64,000 nt of DNA from an uncultured bacterium (lineage in GTDB: Bacteria; Cloacimonadota; Cloacimonadia; Cloacimonadales; Cloacimonadaceae). Of the stretch, positions 18,060 to 26,854 are shown one piece after another. A program made the position numbers and the translations under genes. The DNA lies in assembly GCA_938009275.1 (NCBI GenBank), contig CALLHY010000043.1, positions 52,623 through 116,622 on the forward strand. The letters are read 5' to 3'. Below the pieces are notes generated by a model that was not told the DNA's origin, ran no database searches, and saw only the letters and a program-made list of their open reading frames with translations. Each line of letters starts with the position of its first letter. Positions within the stretch are counted from its first letter, which is position 1.

Positions 18060-18830
18060 TCAAGTGCGGGTAATCATTGCGTAGGCATTATGGTTGTGAA
18101 TAGATTCGAAGTTCTCAGACTCCACATGAAAGCCAATAATCCGTTCATCATTCTGAAGCTCCAATGTTATTTCCCGCACTATGTCTTCCACAAACTTTGG
18201 ATTGTTATAAGCTTTTTCGGTTACAAACTTCTCATCCGGTCGTTTCAACAAGGGATATATCTCACAACTGGCATGTTGCTCGGCAATGGCGATAAGCTCT
18301 TCTAACCATACAAAATTATCATAGCAAACGCTTATTCTTATCTCGGAGCGTTGATTATGTGCCCCATACTCGCTTATCTCTTTGGAACAAGGACAAAGGG
18401 TGGTAACCGGAACTGATACGCCAATCCATAGGCAGAAGCTATCTATATAGGAAGCACTGAATGTGCAATTGTAACTCAGAAGCGAGGCAATCTTAGATAC
18501 CGGAGCCTGTTTTCGGACAAAATAGGGGAAATGGATATCCACATAGGCAGCCTCAGCTTTCATAGTCTCTTTTAGCTCCGATAGAAACATATCCAGCTTT
18601 CCAATGAAGGCTTCGGTATGATACCTGTTTAGCACCTCGATAAATCTGCTCATGTGCGTCCCTCGTCTATAATGTGGAAGCTCAACGTATATATCAAAAT
18701 CCGCAACACTGTGTTGTATTCCCGCGCTCTTATCTTCCACTACAATCGGGTAACGCACTCCCTTCACACCAACCTTATCAATGGTTATCTTGCGTTTATC
18801 TGCTTGGTTTTGAATATCGGGTATTGTCAT
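18060..18830 (-). CDS. folE2: GTP cyclohydrolase FolE2 (type IB)
   Basis: Converts GTP to dihydroneopterin triphosphate, the entry step to folate and to queuosine-type modified bases; FolE2 is the non-zinc-restricted alternative to FolE. The active-site cysteine is Cys146 in TTLCPCSKEIS, and LPHYRRGTHMSRF (about 51-63) and the C-terminal HNHNAYA block are family signatures. Length (256 aa) is normal. The ATG overlaps the apbE stop (ATGA). No other folate gene is visible. Confidence 0.93.
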   Translation of the reverse strand: MTIPDIQNQADKRKITIDKVGVKGVRYPIVVEDKSAGIQHSVADFDIYVELPHYRRGTHMSRFIEVLNRYHTEAFIGKLDMFLSELKETMKAEAAYVDIHFPYFVRKQAPVSKIASLLSYNCTFSASYIDSFCLWIGVSVPVTTLCPCSKEISEYGAHNQRSEIRISVCYDNFVWLEELIAIAEQHASCEIYPLLKRPDEKFVTEKAYNNPKFVEDIVREITLELQNDERIIGFHVESENFESIHNHNAYAMITRT

Positions 18831-19828
18831 AACTTTTCTGATAACTCGCTGTCCATAAATCCCATGGACTTCAATGAAACAATCTCTCCATCACGGTCGT
18901 AGTAGATAAGTGCGTTGGTATCCGTGAAATGCTTTGATACTTCTATAGCCTCGTCTGGGGGTAAGAGAAACAAAGCAGTGGACAAACCATCTGCCCACAC
19001 TGCAAGGGGAGATTGAACTGTTACAGAATATACCTTTGGCACAGGATATCCGGTTATGGCATTAATGATGTGATGATAACGGATGCCGTCTATTTCATAA
19101 AACTGCTGGTAATCTCCTGAAGTACCAATGCTTTGGTTATCTATCTTGAAGCTGGCTATGTGATCTTCCGACTTGCGTGGATGCTGAACATAAACTATCT
19201 GAGGCACACTAAGCCCAAAGAAACGTATTGAACTGCGGCAGCTTATGTAACCGCTCTTTAAGCCCTTAGACTGCATGAAGTCATAAGCCTTATCAAGAAT
19301 ATAGCCTTTGGCTAACGCACCCAGAGTAATCTGCATATCTGATGGCTTAACAAGCTTATGCTTATCAAATACAATCTTGTCAAACCCAACTTTAGCCAGT
19401 TCAGCTTTTATTTCAAAGGAGTCGGGAGGAGTTGGTGACTCAGAATTGAAACCCCACAAGTCCCATACAGGCTTGATCGTTGGATCAAAAGCTCCATGGG
19501 TAATATTATACAAACTATCGGCAATCACCAGCATTGCATACACATCCAGGTCCATATCGAATGTTGTTTGCTGGCTATTATTTACCTTGCTAAGCCAACT
19601 GGTGCCAGAGTATTCATTCAGCTTGTCTTCAAGATTCTTGATGTAAGCAAATACGGCATCAATTTGCTTTCCCACATTCTTATTCTGCGAAGTTGCCGAA
19701 ATCTCGACCACAGTATCCATCAGATATTGGCTTTTAGTTTCAGTGAAAGATCGAGTGTAGTACTTATATGCAGCAAAAGACACAACAACAACCAGGATAA
19801 TCAGGGATAAAATTTCTCTTCTATTCAC
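18827..19828 (-). CDS. apbE: FAD:protein FMN transferase, ApbE family
   Basis: Attaches FMN covalently to Thr/Ser of redox membrane proteins such as the NQR and RNF subunits. A single N-terminal membrane segment (LSLIILVVVVSFAAYKYY) anchors it outside the cytoplasmic membrane; no lipobox cysteine is present. The family's motifs are visible: YLMDTVVEIS, GALAKGYILDKA and the flavin/Mg region TSGDYQQFYEIDGIRYHHIIN. Length (333 aa) fits. Its flavin-accepting targets (Rnf or Nqr) are not in the window. It lies ten bases after the zinc-ribbon membrane gene and overlaps folE2. Confidence 0.92.
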   Translation of the reverse strand: MNRREILSLIILVVVVSFAAYKYYTRSFTETKSQYLMDTVVEISATSQNKNVGKQIDAVFAYIKNLEDKLNEYSGTSWLSKVNNSQQTTFDMDLDVYAMLVIADSLYNITHGAFDPTIKPVWDLWGFNSESPTPPDSFEIKAELAKVGFDKIVFDKHKLVKPSDMQITLGALAKGYILDKAYDFMQSKGLKSGYISCRSSIRFFGLSVPQIVYVQHPRKSEDHIASFKIDNQSIGTSGDYQQFYEIDGIRYHHIINAITGYPVPKVYSVTVQSPLAVWADGLSTALFLLPPDEAIEVSKHFTDTNALIYYDRDGEIVSLKSMGFMDSELSEKL

Positions 19829-19838
19829 TTATCTTTCC

Positions 19839-20627
19839 TTATCTATGGTATTCAAGCAGTTCAAAATCAATCAGTTTACCTGTATAATCCCTAATCGCAA
19901 ACAAAGATAGCGGAAGAGATATTACCAATGGAGCAAAAAACATAAGCCCAGCGATAAGATTAATAACCGTTAGCACCAAGGCTAGCAGATATACGTTCCA
20001 GCGTACATCATGAAAGTGACGATAAGACTTCTTTATGGCTGTCCATGGGCTAAGGGCGTATCGTTCAATTAATACCAATGCAGGCAGGGTAATGGCAATC
20101 CAATAGTTTAGCAAGACAATCCAAACCAGCCTTAATATCGGTAATGAGGCAAAATTGGGTGTGCCAAAACATATTAGGTAAATCAACGAGTAATACAAGG
20201 CGGATATCAAAGTAAATACCAGATACTTAGGGTAATTCCTCAATGAAGCAATTACATCGCCAAAGCTTAAGTGATATTCTGAATGCTTACCAATAGCCGA
20301 AAATGCTATTAAAACTAATGGGATGAATGCACTTAATGATATAGACTTTATAATTAGGTTAATTATCATCTTCATAGCCGTATTGTTTTCTAATGAGATA
20401 TAGCCAGAGAATAACCATATCAGAATGATAAGGGGAATAACACCGCAAATAAGTAAAAAAGCCGCTCCGGGAATGGATTGTGCCTTCACTGGCATGAACT
20501 TGGTATAGGTATCCTTAAAGCTCTTCATCGCCGAAAGCTCATTATTTACCGCATCTGTCTGCTTTCCACACTCCACACACCATACATCATGGCTTGCCAA
20601 TTTTGCATTACAATGTTTACAACGCAT
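19839..20627 (-). CDS. Zinc-ribbon multi-pass membrane protein
   Basis: A 262-residue protein that begins with a zinc ribbon (CKHC...CVEC, about residues 3-20) followed by about six hydrophobic segments. The arrangement resembles proteins with a DUF4013-like membrane domain, but the family is not certain. The ATG at 20627 follows AGGAG with good spacing; a TTG one codon upstream is also in frame. It is the first gene of the minus-strand operon that continues with apbE and folE2. Function unknown. Confidence 0.7.
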   Translation of the reverse strand: MRCKHCNAKLASHDVWCVECGKQTDAVNNELSAMKSFKDTYTKFMPVKAQSIPGAAFLLICGVIPLIILIWLFSGYISLENNTAMKMIINLIIKSISLSAFIPLVLIAFSAIGKHSEYHLSFGDVIASLRNYPKYLVFTLISALYYSLIYLICFGTPNFASLPILRLVWIVLLNYWIAITLPALVLIERYALSPWTAIKKSYRHFHDVRWNVYLLALVLTVINLIAGLMFFAPLVISLPLSLFAIRDYTGKLIDFELLEYHR

Positions 20628-20846
20628 CAATACTCCTAATACTTACAAAATATATCCATGCCTTAGTTTCTAAAGCTGACTTAATAACATGTTTTACGTG
20701 CATGAAATAAAAAGGGCTTCTTTTGTCAAGTAGCGGTTTATAACCCAGTGAAGTAGGTGCGAAGTGTTATCTGGTATTGGTAAGATCACTCAACCAACAT
20801 AATCACAAGATGGATTTGTTGTATTCAGATACATTTAATTGTTTGA

Positions 20847-20876
20847 ATTGTTCGGAAACACATTGTTCGGAAACAC
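20847..20876. repeat. 15-bp direct duplication
   Basis: ATTGTTCGGAAACAC occurs twice in immediate tandem (20847-20861 and 20862-20876). Confidence 0.95.
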
Positions 20877-20882
20877 ACATCG

Positions 20883-20957
20883 TTCCCCCCTTTTTCCCTC
20901 CCCCCCCTTTTTTTCTTCCTATAATCCTTGTTCCATCTCTCTCGTTCCTCTCTCCCC
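20883..20957. repeat. Long pyrimidine tract
   Basis: About 75 bases consist almost entirely of C and T on the plus strand, with runs of six to eight C and up to seven T, broken only by a short ATAA and a few G or A. Such tracts can form triplex or slipped DNA and are prone to length change. Confidence 0.9.
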
Positions 20958-20987
20958 CAAGGAAGCATTGCTATACAATAATGCCGA

Positions 20988-21023
20988 GATCACGCCGCAA
21001 TTCTGCCACAACGCGGCGTGATC
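20988..21023. repeat. 11-bp inverted repeat (GC-rich)
   Basis: GATCACGCCGC (20988-20998) and GCGGCGTGATC (21013-21023) form a perfect stem with a 14-base loop. The loop sequence CTGCCAC also has a partner GTGGCAG just outside the stem, giving an alternative fold. Confidence 0.9.
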
Positions 21024-21091
21024 GTGGCAGGTATGCGGCAGAAACGTATTACATTACTTACTTGGTGAAGAGAGGAAGGATAAGGATACGA

Positions 21092-21128
21092 GAGTTAATA
21101 TCGAGTTAATATCGAGTTAATATCGAGT
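21092..21128. repeat. 11-bp tandem repeat, three and a third copies
   Basis: GAGTTAATATC is repeated three times head to tail (21092-21124) and followed by a partial GAGT. Confidence 0.95.
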
Positions 21129-21312
21129 ATGGAGAGCAACCCTATTTGGTGAAGAGAGCATTATTACTGATGAAGTTAGTATTAAACACATAGTCACAGT
21201 ATTAGGGTGTGTGCATGCTTGTCTTGAGGAACATATTTTGTAAACCATAAGAGCAAAGCAATAAAGTGCAAATGCCTCTTGACAGAAAGTGCCTGATTTA
21301 CGCTTTGGAGAT

Positions 21313-22314
21313 ATGAAGAAACACAGTGCAATAGCCCTATTCTCGGGCGGATTAGATAGCCTTTTGGCGGTTAAATGGATGCAAAGCAGAGGATATACCG
21401 TTTACCCGGTATTCTTTAGAGCTCCGTATCTAAAAGCAGATAGAGCAATACTTTCAGCCCAACAGAATAATATCGATTTAGAAGTGATAGACGTTAGCGA
21501 TGAACACCTAAAGCTATTGGAAAAACCTGTTTACGGATTTGGCAAATGGCTTAATCCTTGTATTGACTGTCATGGTTTTATGTTTCGCAAGGCAGCCGAG
21601 CTTATGGAAACCAGGCAGGCAAGCTTTCTAATCTCGGGTGAGGTATTGGGACAGCGTCCCATGTCTCAAAGACGAGACGCATTGGATAGCGTAGCCAAAC
21701 TTAGCGGAGTTCGAGAGCTATTGGTTCGCCCCTTGTGCCAGGCTTTGTTACCTGATACGAAGCCCTTATTAGAAGGCTGGGTGGATAAGGCGGATATGCT
21801 TGGCATTCACGGCAGAGGTAGGCACGAGCAGATGAAACTGGCAAAGGAATTAGGCGTTAGGCAATTTCCACCACCCGCTGGAGGATGTTTGCTAACCGAT
21901 AGAAACTATTGCTTGAGATTAAAAGATTTGATGGACAGGCAAGAATTAAAAGTGGCTAACTTGGAGCTTCTGTCATATGGCAGACATTATCGGATAAGTG
22001 AATCCACCAAGCTGATTGTTGGTAGAGATGAAGCTGATAATGATGCTCTGGAAGCATTGTTCACTGATGGATACAAGCTTTATGCCAAAGACATTATGGG
22101 GCCTTTGGGCTTGGTGATTGGTGATAAAGTAAGTGAACACGACATGCAGATAGCTTTATCGGTATATCTGTATTACAACAACAAGGCAGATAACGAAGCT
22201 TATGTGGAAGCGCAAGAATACCGCTCTGGTAAGCCCGTCAGTTCCGTTAGTCTTGTTATGACATCCAAAGCAAGTAGCGAAACAATAAAGCAATACATAC
22301 TATCATACAGCTAA
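21313..22314 (+). CDS. PP-loop ATPase, probable tRNA 2-thiolation-type enzyme
   Basis: A 333-residue protein that opens with the PP-loop SGGLDSLLA (about residues 11-19), the ATP pyrophosphatase site used by MnmA, ThiI and related enzymes to adenylate a nucleic acid or small substrate. Two cysteine-containing blocks follow, NPCIDCHGFMF and PPAGGCLLTD, which could bind a metal or carry sulfur. The C-terminal third is unlike MnmA. It matches the loosely named predicted tRNA 2-thiouridylate family, but the real substrate is unknown. I use ATG 21313 because the PP-loop normally begins about ten residues in; a GTG eight codons upstream is also possible. Confidence 0.75.
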   Translation: MKKHSAIALFSGGLDSLLAVKWMQSRGYTVYPVFFRAPYLKADRAILSAQQNNIDLEVIDVSDEHLKLLEKPVYGFGKWLNPCIDCHGFMFRKAAELMETRQASFLISGEVLGQRPMSQRRDALDSVAKLSGVRELLVRPLCQALLPDTKPLLEGWVDKADMLGIHGRGRHEQMKLAKELGVRQFPPPAGGCLLTDRNYCLRLKDLMDRQELKVANLELLSYGRHYRISESTKLIVGRDEADNDALEALFTDGYKLYAKDIMGPLGLVIGDKVSEHDMQIALSVYLYYNNKADNEAYVEAQEYRSGKPVSSVSLVMTSKASSETIKQYILSYS

Positions 22315-22326
22315 AAGAGGCAGAGC

Positions 22327-22953
22327 ATGATACATATAGAAAGCTATGTTTTAACCCAAGCATATCAGACTAATACCTATGTTTTATGGGACAATGATAG
22401 CAGAGAAGCCATCCTTGTTGATCCGTCCGTTCCTTCAGGTGATCTACTTGACACTATTAATGCCAACGGCTGGAAGGTTAGGCTAATCGTTAATACCCAC
22501 GGTCATGGCGATCACATAGGCGGAAACAAGTATTTTTCCGAAGCACTCAAATGCCCTGTGGCGATACATAGCTTGGACGTGGATATGCTAATAGATAATC
22601 GCAAAAACTTTAGCGAGCTTATGGGCATGTCGCTTTCCCTAAATGGAGCAGACATTGTGTGGGAAGGTGGTGAAGAGCTAAAACTTGGCAAGCATTCAGT
22701 AAAAGTGTTGCACACACCCGGACACACTAAAGGTGGGATATGCCTTTGGGTTGATAAGTACCTGATAAGTGGAGATACTCTTTTTGAGCAAAGCATTGGC
22801 AGAACCGACTTACCTGGCGGTAGCAATGCCATGCTCATTAAGTCTATAAAAGATAAGCTTTTCTGCCTAGATGATGATACCATTGTGTTTCCTGGGCATG
22901 GACCCGCTACAAGCATAGGGATGGAAAAGGCTAATAATCCCTTCGTAAGATAG
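22327..22953 (+). CDS. MBL-fold hydrolase (glyoxalase II-like)
   Basis: A 208-residue single-domain metallo-beta-lactamase fold protein. The metal site is complete: NTHGHGDHIGG, the later HTPGHTKGG, SGDTLF and the terminal FPGHGPAT. Small members like this hydrolyse thioesters or act as unspecific hydrolases; the C-terminal glutathione domain of true glyoxalase II is absent. It starts 12 nt after the PP-loop gene and ends 8 nt before guaA, suggesting one transcript. Confidence 0.9.
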   Translation: MIHIESYVLTQAYQTNTYVLWDNDSREAILVDPSVPSGDLLDTINANGWKVRLIVNTHGHGDHIGGNKYFSEALKCPVAIHSLDVDMLIDNRKNFSELMGMSLSLNGADIVWEGGEELKLGKHSVKVLHTPGHTKGGICLWVDKYLISGDTLFEQSIGRTDLPGGSNAMLIKSIKDKLFCLDDDTIVFPGHGPATSIGMEKANNPFVR

Positions 22954-22961
22954 GAGAGTAG

Positions 22962-24497
22962 ATGCATAACAAGGTTTTGATACTTGATTTTGGCTCACAA
23001 TATACTCAGCTTATTGCCCGGGTAGTGAGATCACACAAGGTGTATTGTGAGATTCATCCATATAACTATAGCTCGCATGAGATAAAGGGCTTTGCACCTT
23101 CGGCAATAATACTGTCTGGCAGTCCATTTAGCGTAACTAACGATAAAGCACCCTTCCCAGATAAATGTATTTGGGAGCTTGGTGTGCCAATTCTTGGTAT
23201 CTGCTATGGTATGCAGCTTGTAGCCAGCCAATGGGGTGGAAAAGTAGAAGCAGCCGAAAAGAGAGAATACGGCTTCGCTGAGCTTAAGATTATAAAAGAG
23301 TCACTGCTTTGGGATGGATTAGAACCAGTGGAGCAAGTGTGGATGAGCCATGGTGATGCCCTGTCTGAACTTCCTGATTGCTTTGAAGTTTTGGCTAATA
23401 CAGATAACTCACCTCACGCGGCTATTCACCTGAAGAGTAGCAATGTATATGCTTTGCAGTTTCACCCCGAAGTGGTTCATTCGCCATGCGGCAGCTTGAT
23501 ACTGGCTAACTTTCTGTTCAAGGTGGCTAAGCTAAGCGGAGATTGGACACCAGGCTCTTTTATAAGCGAAACGGTGGATAAGATACGTGCGCAAGTGGGG
23601 GATAAGAGAGTGATACTGGGTCTAAGCGGGGGTGTGGATTCCACTGTGGCGGCAATGCTACTTTACAAAGCCATAGGTAAGCAGTTAATACCCATCTTTG
23701 TGGATACCGGACTAATGCGTTATGCTGAAGCTAATAGAGTTAAGGAGTTGTTTGCTCCCTATCCGGATTTGAATGTTCGCTATGTGGACGCGGGGGATAC
23801 ATTCTTAAGTTTACTAAAGGGAATTAGCGATCCCGAAACAAAGCGCAAGATTATTGGCAGTGCCTTTATTGACGTATTTGAGCAGGTGGCAAGCGAATAC
23901 CCTGACGCTGAGTATTTGGCTCAGGGAACCTTGTATCCTGATGTGATAGAAAGTGTATCCTTTGCCGGGCCATCTGTAACCATAAAAAGCCATCACAATG
24001 TGGGTGGTTTGCCTGAGAAGATGAAGCTGAAGCTGGTGGAGCCACTTAGAGAGCTATTTAAGGATGAAGTTAGAGAAGTTGGGGCATGCTTAGGTTTGCC
24101 TGACAGCCTTGTGCACAGACATCCCTTCCCAGGGCCGGGATTGGCTGTAAGAATAATAGGGGATATAACAAGAGAGAACGTTAGCCTTTTACAACAAGCG
24201 GATGAGATATTCATAAGCGAGCTGTATAAGTGTGGGCTTTATAACTCTACGTGGCAAGCTTTTGCGGTTCTATTACCGATTCATAGCGTTGGCGTTATGG
24301 GCGATGAGCGCACCTATGATAAAGTGTGTGCTTTGCGGGCAGTGAACAGCATGGACGGAATGACAGCGGATTGGACTGAACTGCCACATGAGTTCTTAAA
24401 GAGGGTATCAAATCGCATTGGAAACGAGGTTAAAGGCATCTCGAGAGTAGTGTATGACATCAGCTCAAAGCCGCCAGCAACCATTGAATGGGAATAA
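22962..24497 (+). CDS. guaA: GMP synthase (glutamine-hydrolysing)
   Basis: Converts XMP to GMP with glutamine and ATP. The N-terminal class I amidotransferase has Cys81 (GICYGMQL), His168 and Glu170 (FHPEV). The PP-loop SGGVDS (222-227) starts the ATP pyrophosphatase domain, and the C-terminal dimerisation domain ends in KPPATIEWE, the normal terminus. Length 511 aa. GGAGAG precedes the ATG at a good distance. Confidence 0.97.
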   Translation: MHNKVLILDFGSQYTQLIARVVRSHKVYCEIHPYNYSSHEIKGFAPSAIILSGSPFSVTNDKAPFPDKCIWELGVPILGICYGMQLVASQWGGKVEAAEKREYGFAELKIIKESLLWDGLEPVEQVWMSHGDALSELPDCFEVLANTDNSPHAAIHLKSSNVYALQFHPEVVHSPCGSLILANFLFKVAKLSGDWTPGSFISETVDKIRAQVGDKRVILGLSGGVDSTVAAMLLYKAIGKQLIPIFVDTGLMRYAEANRVKELFAPYPDLNVRYVDAGDTFLSLLKGISDPETKRKIIGSAFIDVFEQVASEYPDAEYLAQGTLYPDVIESVSFAGPSVTIKSHHNVGGLPEKMKLKLVEPLRELFKDEVREVGACLGLPDSLVHRHPFPGPGLAVRIIGDITRENVSLLQQADEIFISELYKCGLYNSTWQAFAVLLPIHSVGVMGDERTYDKVCALRAVNSMDGMTADWTELPHEFLKRVSNRIGNEVKGISRVVYDISSKPPATIEWE

Positions 24498-24625
24498 ATG
24501 TTACATTATAATAGCATGCTAAATAGTATATTAGGTTTTTGTGGGCTGTCGAGTGCACAATTTTATCTTGACAGAATAAGGCTGCTTATAGAAATGGCCA
24601 ATAACTATACAGTGTTTAACGCGCT

Positions 24626-24703
24626 GGGGGCGTAGTTCAGTTTGGTTAGAACGTCTGCCTGTCACGCAGAAGGCCGCGAGTTCGAGTCTCGTCGCTCCCG
24701 CCA
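24626..24703 (+). tRNA. tRNA-Asp (anticodon GUC)
   Basis: Acceptor GGGGGCG pairs with CGCTCCC (one G-T); the anticodon stem TCTGC/GCAGA holds loop CTGTCAC with anticodon GTC; the T arm contains TTCGAGT; CCA is encoded (24701-24703). Confidence 0.97.
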
Positions 24704-24712
24704 GTTTATATT

Positions 24713-24734
24713 GACGCCTACGGGCGTCTTTTTT
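24713..24734 (+). terminator. Terminator after tRNA-Asp
   Basis: GACGCC TAC GGGCGTC followed by six T forms a compact hairpin ten bases after the tRNA. Confidence 0.85.
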
Positions 24735-24751
24735 CATAATATAGGAAAACA

Positions 24752-25981
24752 ATGAATCTGCTATTCACTTTATTCAATCTACTTCTTGAAGTCGTGTATT
24801 ATCTCTTCTATCCACTTATATACCTCTATCTGGCAAGTAGAAACTATCTGGGAGCAATACGGGCAGAGGGAGTTGATAGTTGTAAGGGCATAATGATTCA
24901 TGCAGCCTCAGTTGGAGAAGTAAACGCCATAAAACCGTTAATCATGGAGCTATTGGAGAAAGATAACAATATAATAGTGACCATTACCACCAGTACTGTT
25001 ACCGGCCTTAGGCTTGCCAATCAGATATCCAAACGTGTGAGAGCATTTCTTTCATGTGTGGATGTGAGGCATTTGAGATTCAAGCAATTACACAAAATAA
25101 ACCCAGGCATTATCTGTGTGGTTGAAACTGAAATTTGGCTTAACATGCTTGATTGGGCTTCATTGAATGATGTACCCGTCTTGTTTATAAATGCCCGCAT
25201 GTCTGAGAAATCACTAACAGCGTATGGAAAACTAAAGCCACTCTTGAGCAAGTGTGGAAAATCGATTAAAGAAATACACGCCCAGAGTAAAGTGGACTGT
25301 CAGCGCTTCGCAAAGGTATTTGATAAACCTGTTTATAATAGTGGGAATCTGAAATTTGCCCTGCAATTAAGCGATTACAATTCCGCTGATATACGCTTTG
25401 ATTGGGGCTTTAGAGATAGTGATTATATTATCTGCTGGGGTTCATCACGACCTGGTGAGGAAGAACTGGCTCTAAACTTGTTAAACCAGGTTAAACAAAA
25501 GCATCAGAATGCTAAGATGATAATAGCCATCAGGCACCCGGATAGGATTAATGAGGTAATGGCTTTGCTAAAAGATTACAGCTATTGCCGTTACTCGGAG
25601 CTAAACCAAGCCAGGAAGGGCTATGATGTATTACTAATAGACACCATAGGTGTATTAGACAAAGCATATGCGATTTGTGATATAGCCATAATTGGCGGTT
25701 CATTCTTCGACTTTGGTGGACACAATCCTTTGGAAGCAGCTTTTTATGCCAAACCCGTAATTATTGGTGAGTATCATAGCTCGTGCAAGGATTCTGTAAA
25801 ACAGCTAGTAGCTGCCAATGGTATAGTTGTATCGGATAAAGAAAGGCTCTACAGTGATGTAACAATGCTAATGGACGATAAAGATATGGGCCGGAAGCTT
25901 GGGGCTAACGCAAAGCAGGTATTGCAAGCTAATAAATCGGCATTAGACTCTCAGCTAGATGCTATCTGTAAGTATAGGTAA
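24752..25981 (+). CDS. waaA: 3-deoxy-D-manno-octulosonic acid transferase
   Basis: GT30 glycosyltransferase that adds KDO from CMP-KDO to lipid A precursors at the cytoplasmic face of the inner membrane; it implies a lipopolysaccharide outer membrane. An N-terminal hydrophobic anchor precedes the acceptor half with the catalytic region HAASVGEVNA, then TITTSTVTG, VETEIWLNM and NARMSEKS; the donor half has WGSSRPGEE and GGSFFDFGGHNPLEA. Length (409 aa) is normal. AGGAAAAC precedes the ATG. It is followed by the radical SAM gene after 4 nt. Confidence 0.95.
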   Translation: MNLLFTLFNLLLEVVYYLFYPLIYLYLASRNYLGAIRAEGVDSCKGIMIHAASVGEVNAIKPLIMELLEKDNNIIVTITTSTVTGLRLANQISKRVRAFLSCVDVRHLRFKQLHKINPGIICVVETEIWLNMLDWASLNDVPVLFINARMSEKSLTAYGKLKPLLSKCGKSIKEIHAQSKVDCQRFAKVFDKPVYNSGNLKFALQLSDYNSADIRFDWGFRDSDYIICWGSSRPGEEELALNLLNQVKQKHQNAKMIIAIRHPDRINEVMALLKDYSYCRYSELNQARKGYDVLLIDTIGVLDKAYAICDIAIIGGSFFDFGGHNPLEAAFYAKPVIIGEYHSSCKDSVKQLVAANGIVVSDKERLYSDVTMLMDDKDMGRKLGANAKQVLQANKSALDSQLDAICKYR

Positions 25982-25985
25982 GCAA

Positions 25986-26849
25986 ATGAGAGAAGCCTTA
26001 TACTATCATGCAATTGACAATTACCTAATCTGCGACTTGTGTCCTCATGCGTGCAGATTAGAAGATAGTCAAACAGGGCTGTGCCGTGGAAGAAAGGCAT
26101 TATCGGGGAAGCTGTATGCGGTTAACTATGGCAATAGTGCTGGTATGGCTATTGACCCCATAGAAAAGAAACCGCTGTATCACTTTAATCCAGGTACTAT
26201 GATTCTGTCTCTGGGTCCAAATTCATGTAATCTGTCTTGCAGCTTTTGCCAGAATTGGCAGATAAGCCAGGAGCAATGTGTAACTTATCCCATTACTATC
26301 GAGGGTTTGTATAGTCAGATTGTTCAAATGGATTGCCAGCAGGTAGCATTTACGTATACTGAACCGATGATGTGGTATGAATTCATTATGGATTTCGCCA
26401 ATAGCTATCCGGATGTGCAGATAGTAATAATTACCAACGGGTATCTGAAGGAAGAACCCTGGAAGGCTATGCTGAATAAGGTTAGTGCGATGAACATAGA
26501 CCTGAAATCCATACGAAATGAGTTCTACAAGACTGTTTGTAAGGGTGATGTTGCCACGGTAAAACGTAACATAGAGCTTGCTTACTCAACCGGTATTCAT
26601 CTGGAGCTTACCTATCTGCTTATCCCTGAAAGTAATGCCACTGATAAAGAGATTGAAGAACTGGCAAAGTATGTCGCATCGATTGATCCGATGATACCGC
26701 TTCATATATCCGCTTATCATCCTGCATATAAAGACACAACAAGAGCAACCAGCCCAAATGAAGTTATGCATGCCTGCGATATAGCAGCAAAATGCTTGAA
26801 ACACGTTTATGCCGGTAATGTATTCATTCCTAAGTATTCAAGAAGATAA
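25986..26849 (+). CDS. amrS: Radical SAM enzyme, AmmeMemoRadiSam (AmrS) type
   Basis: A 287-residue radical SAM protein. The cluster motif CNLSCSFC is followed by QNWQISQ, and the N terminus has the extra CDLCPHAC...GLCRGR block typical of AmrS and pyruvate-formate-lyase activator-like proteins; YTEPMMWYEF and IDLKS are also family marks. AmrS usually occurs with AmrA and AmrB (Memo); neither is seen here, so the partner is missing or elsewhere. The substrate of this enzyme class is poorly known. I use ATG 25986, four bases after waaA; a longer frame starts inside waaA. Confidence 0.88.
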   Translation: MREALYYHAIDNYLICDLCPHACRLEDSQTGLCRGRKALSGKLYAVNYGNSAGMAIDPIEKKPLYHFNPGTMILSLGPNSCNLSCSFCQNWQISQEQCVTYPITIEGLYSQIVQMDCQQVAFTYTEPMMWYEFIMDFANSYPDVQIVIITNGYLKEEPWKAMLNKVSAMNIDLKSIRNEFYKTVCKGDVATVKRNIELAYSTGIHLELTYLLIPESNATDKEIEELAKYVASIDPMIPLHISAYHPAYKDTTRATSPNEVMHACDIAAKCLKHVYAGNVFIPKYSRR

Positions 26850-26854
26850 ATACC

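Larger units (their letters stand above)
20628..21312. other. Gene-poor, repeat-rich divergent intergenic region
   Basis: About 680 bases between divergent genes. It holds the 15-bp duplication, pyrimidine tract, inverted repeat and 11-bp tandem repeats listed separately, plus two copies of TTGGTGAAGAGAG (near 21062 and 21144). A possible minus-strand -35 (TTGACA, 20724-20729) for the zinc-ribbon operon has only a weak -10. A 110-codon frame at 20777-21109 crosses the pyrimidine run and repeats and is not accepted as a gene. Confidence 0.6.

Noticed and set aside
20777..21109. Plus-strand frame of 110 codons in the gap
   Set aside because: It crosses the pyrimidine tract and repeats, has Pro/Phe low-complexity sequence and no ribosome site; not a plausible protein.
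24531..24752. Minus-strand 73-codon frame over tRNA-Asp
   Set aside because: Its translation (ATRLELAAFCVTGRRSNQTELRPQ region) is the well-known spurious peptide from the antisense of a tRNA gene.
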